From assembly GCA_018713405.1 (NCBI GenBank), contig DVOR01000035.1, positions 1 through 10,992 of the forward strand: a stretch of DNA of 10,992 nt, read 5' to 3'. Numbering within the stretch: position 1 is the stretch's first letter; each line of letters opens with the position of its first letter. The translations under genes were made by a program, and so were the position numbers. Positions 1 through 6,979 of the stretch are shown one piece after another. This DNA is from Candidatus Spyradenecus faecavium (GTDB taxonomy: Bacteria; Verrucomicrobiota; Kiritimatiellia; RFP12; DVOR01). The notes below the pieces were generated by a model. It was given only the letters and a program-made list of their open reading frames with translations, made no database searches and was not told the origin of the DNA.

Positions 1-2
1 CC

Positions 3-476
3 CATCCTTCTGCTGACGCCCAGTGCGACAATCTCCCAGCCGACGGCGAAGCGCCCCACATGGGGATGGATATAGGTTCAACCCCCGCCTGGCTCAACGC
101 CCTCACCGAGACCCACGGACTCCTCCTTTGGCAGGAACAGGCCCTCGCCCTTTTTCGCGACCTCGCCGGATTCCCCGCCGAAAACGCCTGGCAAACCCTC
201 CGAGCCCTCCTCAAAGGCGAATACACCACCCTCCGCCGCGCCCGCCCCCGCTTCATCAAAGGCGCCCTCGCCAACCCCACCTTCTCCTCCGCACTGCCCA
301 CCCTCCGCACCCTCCTTCCTGCGGACCCTGCCTCCGCCCCGGATACTCCCGCCGCCCTCGCCCAACGCCTCTGGGACACCCTCCTCTTTTTTGCCTCCAC
401 CCTCTACCCCAAATCCCACGCCCTCTCCCGCACCCTCCTCGCCTACCGCCTCCTCCACCTCCGCCAACACCCTTAG
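3..476 (+). CDS. DnaE-like DNA polymerase III alpha fragment (5' end outside window; ends after the fingers region)
   Basis: The frame is open from the window edge to TAG at 474-476, so the gene starts upstream; an internal ATG at 60 need not be the start. Visible residues match the order of conserved segments in the fingers of bacterial replicative polymerase alpha subunits: THGLLLWQEQALAL (family YGVIVYQEQVMQI), DLAGF, LRALLKGEY (family LRRAMGKK), RPRFIKGAL (family RERFVEGA), then YPKSHALSRTLLAYRLLHLRQHP (family FNKSHAxAYALVAYQTAYLKxHYP). The family then normally runs several hundred residues further (helix-hairpin-helix, clamp-binding and OB parts), but here the protein stops immediately. 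The palm, with its catalytic aspartates, would lie before the window. Third codon positions are almost all C or G with strong C bias, unlike the operon downstream. It may be a remnant, a naturally short DnaE paralogue, or a gene cut by the repeat array whose first copy holds the stop codon. The DnaE relation is inferred from motif order, not alignment. Confidence 0.6.
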   Translation, partial: HPSADAQCDNLPADGEAPHMGMDIGSTPAWLNALTETHGLLLWQEQALALFRDLAGFPAENAWQTLRALLKGEYTTLRRARPRFIKGALANPTFSSALPTLRTLLPADPASAPDTPAALAQRLWDTLLFFASTLYPKSHALSRTLLAYRLLHLRQHP

Positions 477-570
477 GGGTCGCAACCGAAACCCTAAGGG
501 TTCCGTCCCCAAACCCTAAGGGTTCCGCCCCCAAACCCTAAGGGTTCCGCCCCCAAACCCTAAGGGTTTC
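467..570. repeat. 22-bp tandem repeat array with palindromic core
   Basis: The 13-bp odd palindrome AACCCTAAGGGTT begins at 490, 512, 534 and 556, an exact 22-bp period. Units at 489-510, 511-532 and 533-554 are nearly identical (palindrome plus CCGYCCCC; one C/T difference). The fourth, from 555, keeps the palindrome and then diverges into TTTCAGAAA. A degenerate copy one period earlier (467-488) overlaps the end of the DnaE-like gene and carries its TAG. Because 22 is not a multiple of three, the array does not look coding. Each palindrome could form only a five-pair hairpin, so it is a weak terminator at best; a protein-binding array or a genome-wide intergenic repeat are alternatives. Confidence 0.9.
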
Positions 571-643
571 AGAAATTCATCAGCACTTATTTGGAATCGG
601 GCGCTCGTGAGGTACAGCCTTCCTGAGTACCCATTGGGAGTTT

Positions 644-668
644 CTGCCGGATGGCAAGTCTTCGGCAG
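644..668. promoter_or_regulatory. Inverted repeat upstream of the helicase promoter (possible operator)
   Basis: CTGCCG at 644-649 and CGGCAG at 663-668 form a perfect 6-bp dyad around a 13-base spacer. It lies directly upstream of the putative -10 element and covers the place where a -35 would be. A competing shorter dyad, TGCC (645-648) with GGCA (653-656), overlaps it. It could be a repressor site for the defence operon. No regulator gene is visible in the window, so this is speculative. Confidence 0.3.
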
Positions 669-671
669 GTT

Positions 672-680
672 TGCTATACT
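672..680 (+). promoter_or_regulatory. Putative extended -10 promoter of the defence operon
   Basis: TGCTATACT (672-680) is an extended -10 (TGn plus TATACT, five of six matches to TATAAT). No good -35 is seen 16-18 bp upstream. Transcription from this element would start about six to eight bases downstream, at or beside the ATG at 688, implying a leaderless or nearly leaderless message. It is the best promoter-like sequence between the repeat array and the helicase gene. Confidence 0.45.
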
Positions 681-687
681 GGGAAGG

Positions 688-3600
688 ATGGTACGGCTTG
701 AGGAACTTCTTGTTGGCAGTGAGGTGCGTGGGTTGACGCCGGGCGGCGTCGCCAAGGTGCTTGCCGTGCAGTGGTACGGGAATGCCGCGATTGAGGTGAC
801 CTACAAGACCGCGGATGGGGCGCTGGGGAACCAACTGCTTTACAGGGAAGACGAGGCACGCTTGGAGCCCGTCGGGGCGAGCCATCCGGCGTGGGGGTTT
901 GACGCGGACGCCGACCAGCTGCGTCTGACGAACGAGGCTTACCGCATCCATCTGGCCCATCTCTTCGACCCTTACCTGGCGGTTCATACGTCCGCCATCG
1001 ACCCGTTGCCCCACCAAATCGCGGCGGTCTACGGGGAGATGTTGCCGCGTCTGCCGTTGCGTTATCTGTTGGCGGACGACCCCGGCGCCGGCAAAACCAT
1101 CATGACGGGGTTGCTCCTGCGGGAGCTGCTGGTGCGCGGGGATTTGCGGCGTTGCCTGATTGTGACGCCTGGGAACCTGACCGAGCAGTGGCAGGATGAG
1201 CTCTGGCGGAAGTTCGGCCTGCGCTTTGAATTGCTGACCAACGATTGCGTCGAGGCCTCCGTGAGCGGCAACGTCTTCACGGAGATGCCCTTTTGCATCG
1301 CACGGCTGGACAAGCTGGCGCGCAACGAGGCGCTGCGCGAGCGTCTCAAGCGCGTGGACTGGGACCTGGTCGTCTGCGACGAGGCGCACAAGATGAGCGC
1401 CTCCATTTGGGGCGGCGAGGTCAAGCCCACCAAACGTTTCCAGCTGGGGCGACTGCTCTCGGACACCGCGCACAACCTTCTGCTGCTCACGGCGACGCCC
1501 CACAACGGCAAGGAGGCGGAGTTTCAGCTCTTCCTCTCCCTGCTCGACCCGGACCGCTTTGAGGGTGCGGCGCGTTCCTCCCATCAGGCGATTGACGCCT
1601 CCGACGTCATGCGGCGCTTGGTGAAGGAAGACCTGCTGAAGTTCGACGGCACGCCGCTTTTCCCAGAGCGCCGCGCCACCACGGTGGCCTATGATCTCTC
1701 CGAGGCCGAGGCGGCGCTCTACGGCGCGGTCACGGCCTACGTCCGCGAGGAGTTCAACCGCGCGGAGAACCTGCAGGGCGACCGCAAGACGACGGTTGGC
1801 TTCGCGCTGACCATCCTGCAACGTCGCCTGGCCTCCTCGCCGGAGGCCATCTACCAGTCGCTTCATCGCCGCCGGGAACGCTTGGAACAGGGATTGGAAG
1901 AGTTGCGCATGATGCGGCGTGCGCCGGAGCCCGTGCCCTCCTTGCCGGACGATTACGACGAGGACGACTATTCCGACGAGGAGCTGGAAGCCGCCGAGGC
2001 GAACGTGGCCGACCGTGCCACCGCGGCTTCGACCTGCGCGGAGATGGAGGCCGAGATTCGCACGCTGAAGGCATTGGAGGAACAGGCCGACGCCGTACGG
2101 GCCTCCAATACCGACTGCAAGTGGGCGGAGCTCGCCAAGTTGTTGCAGAGCGAGCCGATGGCCGGCGCAGACGGTCATGGCGAAAAGCTCATCATCTTCA
2201 CGGAGCACCGCGACACCCTCCGCTACCTGGAACGGAAGATCCGCGCGCTCTTGGGGCGCGACGAGGCGGTCGTCACCATCCACGGCGCGCTTTCCCGCGA
2301 CGAACGGCGCAAGACGGAGGAACGCTTCAAGCAGGACCGCGAGGTCCGCATCCTCATCGCCACCGACGCCGCCGGCGAGGGTATCAACCTGCAACGCGCC
2401 CACCTGATGGTCAACTACGACTTGCCCTGGAATCCGAACCGTTTGGAACAGCGCTTCGGGCGCATTCACCGCATCGGCCAGACAGAGGTCTGCCATCTGT
2501 GGAACTTGGTCGCCCGCGAAACGCGCGAGGGTATCGTCTTCCAGCGACTCTTCGAGAAGTTGGAGGAGGAGCGCAAGGCTCTGGGTGGGAAGGTCTTCGA
2601 TATTCTGGGCAAGTTGACTTTCGAGAACCGTTCCCTGAGTGACCTGCTCATCGAGGCCGTCCGCTACAGCGAGCGCCCGGATGTCCGCGAGCGTTTGTGG
2701 CGCAAGGTGGATGCCGCGTTGGACACCACGGCCCTGCGTAAACTGCTCGAGGAACGTGCCCTCACGGGAGACTCGTTGGGCATCGGGCAGGTCGCGGCCA
2801 TCCGCGAGGAGATGGAACGCCAGGAGGCCCATCGCCTACAACCGCACTTCGTGGAGGCCTTCTTCAAGACCGCCTTCGCGGAGTTGGGCGGGGCTTTGCA
2901 CCCGCGCGAAGCCGGTCGCTACGAACTTACCTTCGTGCCGTCCGCCATCCGCAACCGCGATCGCGTGATCGGCGTGGGGGAGCCTGTCCTCAAGCGCTAT
3001 GAGCGCGTCTGCTTCGACAAGTCTCGCTGTTCGGTGCCTGGGTGCCCGCCGGCCGACCTGCTGTGCCCCGGCCATCCCCTGCTGGAGGCTATCATCGACC
3101 TGGTGCTGGAGCGCAACGCCGACATTCTGAAGCGCGGCGCCATCTTTGTGGACGATTTGGACGACGGTGACGCCGCGCGGCTGCTCTTCCATGTGGAATC
3201 CGCCATCCAAGACGGCGTGACGGTGCGCGACGGCGCCAAACGCATCGTCTCCAAGCGCGTTCTCTTCGTGGAGTTGCGCGAGGATGGCTCGACCTGCAAC
3301 GCCGGCTCCGCCCCCTATCTGGACTACCGTGCGGCGACGGCCGAGGAGCAGGCCGCCATTCGCGCCTGGCTCCCCGCGCAGGCGTGGCTGGCCCAGGGGG
3401 TGGAGGCCCGCGCCACAGCCTACGCCATCGGGCACGTTGTCCCCGACCACCTCGCGCAGGTGCGGCAGGAACGCCTGGCCCGCCTGGACAAAATCGAGCG
3501 CGCCGTGAAGGAGCGCCTCCAAGAGGAGATCAACTATTGGGACTACCGCGCCGGTGAGCTGATGCAGAAGGAGCGTGCCGGCAAACCGAACGCCAAGCTG

Positions 3601-4191
3601 AACTCCCAACAGGCCAAGCAACGCGCCGACGATTTGGCCGCCCGCCTGCAAAAGCGGATGACTGAGATCGACTGCGAACGCCACATCGCCTCCCTGCCGC
3701 CCGCCGTTTTGGGCGGTGCGCTCGTCATCTCGCGGGGGTTGCTCGACCGTCTGATGGGGCGCCAGTCGACCGCGACACCTGACGCCGACGCACGCCGGGC
3801 GGTGGAGCGCGCGGCCATGGAGGCCGTGATGCGCCATGAACGCGAGGCCGGGTTTGTCCCCCGTGACGTCAGCGCCGACAAGGTCGGCTACGACATTGAG
3901 TCTTCCCTGCCGCCCGGTCGCGAGGCGTCCAACGTCCCTTGTCTGCGCTTCATCGAGGTCAAGGGGCGTGCCAAGGGCGCACCCACCGTCACCGTCACCA
4001 AAAACGAGATTCTCACCGCCCTCAACAAGCCGGAGGCCTTCATCCTGGCCTTGGTGGAGGTGGATGGGCCCGATGCCAAGCTGCTTTATCTGCGCAATCC
4101 CTTCCGCAACGCGCCGGACCTCTCGGCCGTCAGCGTGAACTACGACATCCGCGACTTGATCCAAAACGCGGAGGTCCTTTTCCAAGAGTGA
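688..4191 (+). CDS. SNF2-family DEAH helicase with C-terminal DUF3883 nuclease-like domain
   Basis: A 1167-residue superfamily 2 helicase, probably the DNA translocase or effector of the defence operon. Seen motifs: Walker A DPGAGKT (131-137), DEAH (231-234), TATPH (268-272), ATDAAGEGIN (from about 558) and RFGRIHRIGQ (589-598), all typical of SNF2/RapA-like enzymes. An acidic Asp/Glu-rich stretch (about 415-435) separates the two RecA lobes. Residues 775-796 hold four Cys and a His. Near the C-terminus GYDIES (D1069) and FIEVKGR (E1090, K1092), followed by TKNEI, match DUF3883, whose fold is related to restriction endonucleases, so DNA cleavage is plausible but unproven. I chose ATG 688 because MVRLEELLVGSEV begins the recognisable protein and the -10 element lies just before it; a GTG at 607 in the same frame would precede that promoter. 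The gene ends 8 bp before the methyltransferase. The domain order resembles DISARM DrmD helicases, but the partner genes drmA, drmB and drmC are absent here. Confidence 0.88.
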   Translation: MVRLEELLVGSEVRGLTPGGVAKVLAVQWYGNAAIEVTYKTADGALGNQLLYREDEARLEPVGASHPAWGFDADADQLRLTNEAYRIHLAHLFDPYLAVHTSAIDPLPHQIAAVYGEMLPRLPLRYLLADDPGAGKTIMTGLLLRELLVRGDLRRCLIVTPGNLTEQWQDELWRKFGLRFELLTNDCVEASVSGNVFTEMPFCIARLDKLARNEALRERLKRVDWDLVVCDEAHKMSASIWGGEVKPTKRFQLGRLLSDTAHNLLLLTATPHNGKEAEFQLFLSLLDPDRFEGAARSSHQAIDASDVMRRLVKEDLLKFDGTPLFPERRATTVAYDLSEAEAALYGAVTAYVREEFNRAENLQGDRKTTVGFALTILQRRLASSPEAIYQSLHRRRERLEQGLEELRMMRRAPEPVPSLPDDYDEDDYSDEELEAAEANVADRATAASTCAEMEAEIRTLKALEEQADAVRASNTDCKWAELAKLLQSEPMAGADGHGEKLIIFTEHRDTLRYLERKIRALLGRDEAVVTIHGALSRDERRKTEERFKQDREVRILIATDAAGEGINLQRAHLMVNYDLPWNPNRLEQRFGRIHRIGQTEVCHLWNLVARETREGIVFQRLFEKLEEERKALGGKVFDILGKLTFENRSLSDLLIEAVRYSERPDVRERLWRKVDAALDTTALRKLLEERALTGDSLGIGQVAAIREEMERQEAHRLQPHFVEAFFKTAFAELGGALHPREAGRYELTFVPSAIRNRDRVIGVGEPVLKRYERVCFDKSRCSVPGCPPADLLCPGHPLLEAIIDLVLERNADILKRGAIFVDDLDDGDAARLLFHVESAIQDGVTVRDGAKRIVSKRVLFVELREDGSTCNAGSAPYLDYRAATAEEQAAIRAWLPAQAWLAQGVEARATAYAIGHVVPDHLAQVRQERLARLDKIERAVKERLQEEINYWDYRAGELMQKERAGKPNAKLNSQQAKQRADDLAARLQKRMTEIDCERHIASLPPAVLGGALVISRGLLDRLMGRQSTATPDADARRAVERAAMEAVMRHEREAGFVPRDVSADKVGYDIESSLPPGREASNVPCLRFIEVKGRAKGAPTVTVTKNEILTALNKPEAFILALVEVDGPDAKLLYLRNPFRNAPDLSAVSVNYDIRDLIQNAEVLFQE

Positions 4192-4199
4192 GACCAGCC

Positions 4200-4556
4200 A
4201 TGCCCACGAAGCTCATCGAAGTCGCCCTGCCACTCGATGCCATCAACGCCGCCTCCGTGCGCGAGAAGTCCATCCGCCACGGCCATCCCTCCACGCTCCA
4301 TCTGTGGTGGGCGCGCCGCCCCTTGGCCGCCGCCCGCGCCGTCATCTGGGCCAGCTTGGTGGACGATCCCTCCGCCCATCCCGACCGCTTCCCCACCGTG
4401 GAGGCCCAGGAGACGGAGCGCAAGCGCCTTTTTGCCATTTTGGAAGACTTGGTGAAGTGGGAAAACTCCAATGACGAGCAGGTCCTCGCCGCCGCCAAGG
4501 CCGAGGTCGCCGCCTCCTGCAATGTAGCCGGGGGGGGGTACTACCTGCACTGTTAG
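4200..4556 (+). CDS. DUF1156 domain: N-terminal fragment of frameshifted adenine-specific DNA methyltransferase
   Basis: As sequenced this frame gives 118 residues. It starts KLIEVALPLDAINAAS and contains SIRHGHPSTLHLWWARRPLAAARA (residues 24-47) and LVDDP, the diagnostic N-terminal DUF1156 segment of a family of large N6-adenine DNA methyltransferases. Full-length members continue directly into the AdoMet-binding motif. Here the frame runs through nine G at 4530-4538 and then hits TAG at 4554-4556, while the expected LPALLDPFAGGGAIPLEA lies in the -1 frame. One extra G (or two fewer) would join the halves into a protein of about 921 (or 920) residues ending at 6964. The ATG at 4200 is 8 bp after the helicase stop with only a weak GAG ribosome site, suggesting translational coupling. 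It may be the OFF state of a phase-variable gene, a true mutation or a sequencing error. A 118-residue product alone would lack all catalytic motifs. Confidence 0.82.
   Translation: MPTKLIEVALPLDAINAASVREKSIRHGHPSTLHLWWARRPLAAARAVIWASLVDDPSAHPDRFPTVEAQETERKRLFAILEDLVKWENSNDEQVLAAAKAEVAASCNVAGGGYYLHC
4530..4538 (+). repeat. Poly-G tract (nine G) at the methyltransferase frameshift; candidate phase-variation switch
   Basis: Nine consecutive G lie exactly where the reading frame of the DUF1156 methyltransferase breaks, about two dozen bases before the codons for LDPFAGGG. With ten G the joined sequence reads CNVAGGGVLPALLDPFAGGG; with seven G it is also in frame. Runs of G this long inside a gene are prone to slipped-strand mispairing. 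The position, early in the gene and before every catalytic motif, is that of a contingency locus. A -1 ribosomal or transcriptional slip on this tract would have the same effect. Confidence 0.75.
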
Positions 4557-6964
4557 ACCCCTTCGCCGGCGGGGGCGCGATTCCCCTTGAGGCGCAGCGC
4601 CTGGGCTTGGAGGCCCACGCCCACGACCTGAATCCCGTGGCCGTGACCATCAACAAGGCGATGATCGAGATCCCGCCCCGCTTCGCCGGCCAGGCCCCCA
4701 TCAACCCGGAAAGCCGCAAAGACCTCGCCAAGGATGCCGCCTTCCCCGGCGCCGCCGGCCTCGCCGCGGATGTCCTCCACTACGGCAAGCGGATGCGCGA
4801 GGAGGCCTTCGCCCGCATTGGCCACCTCTACCCCACGGTCACCCTGCCGCCCGAACAGGGCGGCGGCGAGGCCACCGTCATTGCCTGGATTTGGGCCCGC
4901 ACCGTCAAATGCCCCAACCCCATCTGCGGCTGCGAAATGCCGCTGGTTCGGTCGTTCGTCTTGTCCCAGAAGAAGGGGAAAGAGGCGTGGTATGAGCCGG
5001 TTTTCGAGGGTTCCCAGGTCCATTATCGTGTCCATCGTGGGGGCTCTCCGACGCTGGAGGGAACAGTCAACCGAAAAGGTGCGGTGTGTGCGCATTGCGG
5101 CACGCCTGTTGCGTTCCCTTATATCCGCCAAGAGGGGAAGGCGGGGCGCATGGGATGCCACCTGTGCGCGGTTGTCGCCGATGGCCCGCATGGGCGCGTC
5201 TATCTGCCGGTGGACTCGATTCAGACGCAAGCGGCTCAAGTCCCACGTCCAGACGAGGTGCCCAACGCGAGCCTGCCAAAGAACCCGCGCGACTTCAAGA
5301 CACCGAATTATGGCATGACTACCTTTGCCGATCTCTTCACCAATCGGCAGCTGACGGCGCTGACGACCTTCAGCGATTTGGTGGGCGAGGCACAGCGGTG
5401 GGCGGAGGCCGATGCCATCGCCGCGGGCTTGCCCGACGACCACATTCCCCTCCGCGAGGGCGGCCGTGGTGCCCGCGCCTACGCCGAAGCCATCGCCGTC
5501 TATCTCGCTTTCGTTGTGGACAAGTTGACTTTCTATCATACCGACCTTTGCACGTGGCATACGTCCCGAGAGATTATTAGTAATCTTTTTGGCCGTCAGG
5601 CGATTCCTATGGCATGGGATTACGCAGAGGCCAATCCATTTTCCGGGAGTTCCGGGTGTTTTGAGAATATGTTGGAGTGGGTCTACAAAGCGCTTCTTTG
5701 GTTACCGAAAGGTACACAGGGGACTGCATTGCAGGCAGATGCTCAGCGGGATTGCGGCTTGCGTGACATTGTTATCTCGACAGACCCGCCATACTACGAC
5801 AACATTAGCTATGCAGACCTGTCGGACTTCTTCTACGTTTGGTTGAGGCGGGCGTTGCGGGGTATCTACCCCGAACTGTACGGCACGATGCTGACGCCGA
5901 AGGTGGAGGAGCTGATTGCCTCTCCGCTCCGTCAAGAGGGTAGCGTGGAGAAGGCGAAGGAGTTCTTTGAGGACGGGATGTTGGCCACCTGCCGGCAGTT
6001 GTGGCAGTACGCCAGCGAGGACATCCCCGTCACCATCTACTACGCCTACAAGCAGCAGGAGTCTGACCACACCGGTACGGCCTCATCGGGCTGGGAGACG
6101 ATGCTCGCCTCCATCATCAAGGCCGGGTTTGCCATCACGGGTACCTGGCCGATACGGACGGAGTTGACGACCGCGCTTAAGCACAACGTTGGAGCTTTGG
6201 CCTCTTCCATCGTCTTGGTGTGCCGGAAGCGTGCGGCGGACGCGCCGTCGACGACGCGCCGGGCTTTCCTAGTGGAATTGCGTCGGGAGTTGGGCGTGGC
6301 GTTGGCGAAGATGCAGGACGAGTCCATTGCTCCGGTGGACTTGGCGCAAAGCGCCATCGGCCCGGGCATGGCCGTCTTCTCGAAGTATGCGCAGGTGCTG
6401 GAGGCCGACGGTACGCCGATGTCGGTGCGCACGGCGCTCCTGCTCATCAACCAGGAGCTTGACCTCTACCTCAACGCGCAGGGCGGGGAACTCGATGCCG
6501 TGAGCCGCTTCTGCCTTGATCTCTACGCGCAGTATGCCTTCAACGAGATTCTCTTCGGTGTGGCGGACACGTTGGCACGCGCGAAGAACGTTTCGGTGGC
6601 GGCGGTGGCGGAATGCGGCGCGATTTTCGCGGGCAAGGGCACTGTCCGTCTGCTGTGCCGTGACGAATTGCCCGAGGCGAAGGAGGGCGAGAAGGAGCCG
6701 ACCTGGATGCTCTGCCAGCGCCTGACCCAGGCCATGGCCGTTGGCGGACTCAAGGGAACGGCGGACTTGGCTTCCACGCGCATCGCCAGCGACGTGGAGC
6801 GCGCGCGGGCCTTGGCCTATCGCCTCTTTACGTTGGCCGAGCTGAAGAAGTGGACGAAGGAGGCCTATGACTACAACGCGCTGGTCTCCGCGTGGGGCGA
6901 GGTACGGACCGAGGCGGAGGAGATCCGCCAGAGTCGCCCGGAACAAATGACGTTGGACATCTGA
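4538..6964 (+). CDS. DUF1156-family adenine-specific DNA methyltransferase, catalytic part (downstream of frameshift)
   Basis: This open frame continues the methyltransferase after the G run, giving about 808 residues to TGA at 6962-6964. It has no convincing start of its own (the first candidate, TTG at 4607, falls after the AdoMet motif), so it belongs with the fragment at 4200. Numbering in the restored 921-residue protein: motif I LDPFAGGG (around 122), zinc-ribbon-like Cys pairs at 297/300 and 320/323 plus Cys 238/243/245, and catalytic motif IV DPPYYDN (from 529) followed by YADLSDFFYVWLRR. DPPY marks an amino-methyltransferase, here most likely N6-adenine. About 400 residues separate motif I from DPPY, an arrangement like alpha-class enzymes with target recognition between them. 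The C-terminal 300 residues are helical and carry no motif I recognise. It should methylate the host's own sites. Base composition turns AT-richer around 5530-5830, at the catalytic segment. The DUF499 gene follows after 15 bp. Confidence 0.85.
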   Translation, partial: VLPALLDPFAGGGAIPLEAQRLGLEAHAHDLNPVAVTINKAMIEIPPRFAGQAPINPESRKDLAKDAAFPGAAGLAADVLHYGKRMREEAFARIGHLYPTVTLPPEQGGGEATVIAWIWARTVKCPNPICGCEMPLVRSFVLSQKKGKEAWYEPVFEGSQVHYRVHRGGSPTLEGTVNRKGAVCAHCGTPVAFPYIRQEGKAGRMGCHLCAVVADGPHGRVYLPVDSIQTQAAQVPRPDEVPNASLPKNPRDFKTPNYGMTTFADLFTNRQLTALTTFSDLVGEAQRWAEADAIAAGLPDDHIPLREGGRGARAYAEAIAVYLAFVVDKLTFYHTDLCTWHTSREIISNLFGRQAIPMAWDYAEANPFSGSSGCFENMLEWVYKALLWLPKGTQGTALQADAQRDCGLRDIVISTDPPYYDNISYADLSDFFYVWLRRALRGIYPELYGTMLTPKVEELIASPLRQEGSVEKAKEFFEDGMLATCRQLWQYASEDIPVTIYYAYKQQESDHTGTASSGWETMLASIIKAGFAITGTWPIRTELTTALKHNVGALASSIVLVCRKRAADAPSTTRRAFLVELRRELGVALAKMQDESIAPVDLAQSAIGPGMAVFSKYAQVLEADGTPMSVRTALLLINQELDLYLNAQGGELDAVSRFCLDLYAQYAFNEILFGVADTLARAKNVSVAAVAECGAIFAGKGTVRLLCRDELPEAKEGEKEPTWMLCQRLTQAMAVGGLKGTADLASTRIASDVERARALAYRLFTLAELKKWTKEAYDYNALVSAWGEVRTEAEEIRQSRPEQMTLDI

Positions 6965-6966
6965 GC

Positions 6967-6972
6967 AAGGAG
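6967..6972 (+). promoter_or_regulatory. Ribosome binding site that decides the DUF499 start
   Basis: AAGGAG lies 7 bases before ATG 6980 but only 1 base before the in-frame ATG 6974. The usual spacing therefore favours 6980 as the real start. It gives the DUF499 gene translation independent of the upstream methyltransferase, even if that gene is out of frame. Confidence 0.7.
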
Positions 6973-6979
6973 CATGACG

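Noticed and set aside
23..541. Pro/Arg-rich 172-codon frame overlapping the DnaE-like gene and the repeats
   Set aside because: Low-complexity translation of C-rich DNA in the wrong frame; the overlapping frame has real polymerase motifs.
489..576. CRISPR array or telomere-like repeat
   Set aside because: Period is only 22 bp with no variable spacers, and the CCCTAA likeness to telomeres is only chance in a bacterial intergenic region.
607..687. GTG 607 as helicase start
   Set aside because: The extra 27 residues look unlike the family and lie upstream of and across the only good -10 element; ATG 688 is preferred, though not proven.
580..2832. 750-codon open frame on the minus strand
   Set aside because: It is antisense to conserved helicase motifs, has low-complexity Leu/Arg/Gly/Gln composition and no recognisable domain; a shadow of GC-rich codon use.
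2836..4185. 449-codon open frame on the minus strand
   Set aside because: It mirrors the helicase C-terminal half and has no motif or ribosome site of its own.
4607..4609. TTG 4607 as an independent start for the catalytic half of the methyltransferase
   Set aside because: It would remove motif I LDPFAGGG, which is intact in the same frame just upstream, so the frame belongs to the gene starting at 4200.
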